From Cyanobacteria bacterium TGS_CYA1 (GTDB lineage: Bacteria > Cyanobacteriota > Vampirovibrionia > Obscuribacterales > Obscuribacteraceae): a stretch of DNA of 64,000 nt. The notes below the pieces were generated by a model. The model saw only the letters and a program-made list of their open reading frames with translations, was not told the DNA's origin and did not search any database. Every line of letters starts with the position of its first letter. Within the stretch, counting starts at the first letter, position 1. The stretch spans positions 124,001-188,000 of the forward strand of contig JAHCIQ010000008.1 of assembly GCA_026129135.1 (NCBI GenBank). The letters run 5' to 3'. The position numbers and the translations under genes are program-made. Shown piece after piece: positions 63,100 through 64,000 of the stretch.

Positions 63100-64000
63100 T
63101 GGTTGCCCGCAAATTGAAAAGTGTTTTTCTCGCTTTCATTATTTTGTTCATGCAATTCAGCATGTTGAGTGAACCAGCATCAGCACTGGATAGAATCCAG
63201 CTTGAAGGTCAGGCATCTGCACTCACGCCTGGTGCCAAAGAGGCGGCTAACTTGCTTGGAATTCTGCCTAAAGTCGAGCGCCTGATGCAGCTCAAGCAAG
63301 CGCGTATGGGAAACGAAAGTGCACCATTGTCTGATGAAGAGCTTGGTCTTAAGGTAGATGTTCTGGATAAAGTCCTTGGTGCTTCAATGGAAGTGCGAAT
63401 GGTGTCAGGACGAATCGACCGAGATCTTTCCTGGGCATTTGCTGGACAGGGTGCACTGAATGCCAAGCAACAAAAAGTATTGAACTCTATTTTTACCCTC
63501 AACTTTATGCAAATTGGTGTGCTTGGTGTTTTGTCCGGACCAGCATTTTTGAACGGACGTGGTGCGCTGGGGTCTGAATTGCTCTTGCTTGCAAGTAGTA
63601 TCGGTCTATGTTTGTCTTTGCTCGCATTTGCTCAAACCAATGTTGGTTATAAAAAGCCAGTCGACGGCGATGCCACCATTTTGACCGATGTTTTCAAAAT
63701 CCAAAAACCAGCACCGACAGAGCATGAATCCAAGCTGGTGGTGAGATATCTCGATTCGGTGCCACCAGGCACCAGAGATGGGAAAACACGCTCGCAATCT
63801 TTAATTGAGAACTGGAAAAAGGGTAAATATTTGCGCACTATGTCCGAGCCGAATCTGGAAAAACTTTCAGCTGTTGTGCCTCAGGGTAAAAAATATAAAG
63901 TCGGCGCAGCTGAGTTCAATAGACGAATTCGGATGCTTTTCGATACCCAGTACACAATCGAATTGTTTCATGAGGAGTTAGTAGAGTTGCTTCGAGCAGC
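63099..64000 (+). CDS. Secreted protein, paralogue 2, cut by window end
   Basis: An open frame from ATG 63099 (TAATG overlap with the preceding stop) runs off the window with no stop. A signal peptide ends SEPASA (about residue 28). LLGILPKVERLMQLKQ and the block QKVLNSIFTLNFMQIGVLGVL match paralogue 1 in position, followed by a hydrophobic stretch. About 300 residues are visible. The function is unknown. Confidence 0.72.
   Translation, partial: MVARKLKSVFLAFIILFMQFSMLSEPASALDRIQLEGQASALTPGAKEAANLLGILPKVERLMQLKQARMGNESAPLSDEELGLKVDVLDKVLGASMEVRMVSGRIDRDLSWAFAGQGALNAKQQKVLNSIFTLNFMQIGVLGVLSGPAFLNGRGALGSELLLLASSIGLCLSLLAFAQTNVGYKKPVDGDATILTDVFKIQKPAPTEHESKLVVRYLDSVPPGTRDGKTRSQSLIENWKKGKYLRTMSEPNLEKLSAVVPQGKKYKVGAAEFNRRIRMLFDTQYTIELFHEELVELLRA

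Overview
This window is bacterial chromosome, densely packed with housekeeping and stress genes. There is no prophage, transposase, CRISPR array, rRNA or tRNA that I can see. The gene style suggests a non-photosynthetic relative of cyanobacteria of the Melainabacteria/Vampirovibrionia type, perhaps Obscuribacterales. The pointers are a yggS-sepF pair, Hanks-type kinases with an N-terminal Cys cluster and C-terminal helical repeats, a roadblock-domain membrane protein, CsbD/BON/lmo0937/DUF6328 stress proteins, and a cyanobacteria-like heptanucleotide repeat. This assignment is inference, not proof. Several genes appear to use TTG or GTG starts (groES, the PC4-like gene, sepF, the DUF167 gene, members of the 35.7-38.2 kb cassette).

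Layout. 0-6.3 kb: the 3' part of a GH1 beta-glucosidase, a DsbD-like thiol-disulfide transporter, and a very long, repeat-rich membrane protein with a C-terminal roadblock domain. 6.4-17.7 kb: core genes (pheS-pheT, a Nudix hydrolase, a 49-residue basic protein, obgE, a PC4-like protein, an M23 peptidase, yggS-sepF, rsmE, accD-accA). 17.7-27.3 kb: a Ser/Thr kinase, an MFS transporter, a nucleotidyltransferase, a HIT protein, a GAF-GGDEF diguanylate cyclase, and groES-groEL with a clear terminator. 27.3-30.4 kb: an unusual patch with two copies of a palindrome, an RlpA-like protein without a signal peptide, a frame-broken possible lysozyme-like gene and small secreted or membrane proteins. 30.5-41.8 kb: accessory genes. 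These include a cytochrome P450, a double-domain SagB-type flavoprotein, an AlkA-type glycosylase, a tightly overlapped cassette (isochorismatase-like, zinc-ribbon protein, secreted cysteine-peptidase-like protein), and an overlapping operon of MFS, DUF167, DUF4239 and AlkD. 41.8-53.4 kb: a stress region. It holds ligD and ku for non-homologous end joining around a VIT-domain membrane protein, with ku in one run with a ferritin-like protein, an ECF sigma factor and a 48-residue membrane peptide. Next come a CsbD / glycine-zipper / BON operon, two related secreted helical proteins and a DUF6328 protein. 52.7-64 kb: the oxidative pentose-phosphate genes pgl, zwf and gnd around a sigma region-4-only protein, a partial methionine salvage operon (mtnB-mtnD-mtnC), a quinone oxidoreductase, a second Ser/Thr kinase, and two tandem paralogous secreted proteins, the last cut by the window edge.

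How it fits together. The right half reads as a coordinated stress programme: DNA end joining (Ku, LigD), alkylation repair (AlkA, AlkD), iron storage, envelope stress proteins, NADPH supply (Zwf, Pgl, Gnd) and an ECF sigma factor. The most novel-looking items are the roadblock scaffold with two families of repeated short motifs, the three-gene GTG-overlap cassette at 35.7-38.2 kb, the sigma-4 tandem protein, and the secreted helical repeat family with EF-hand-like loops.
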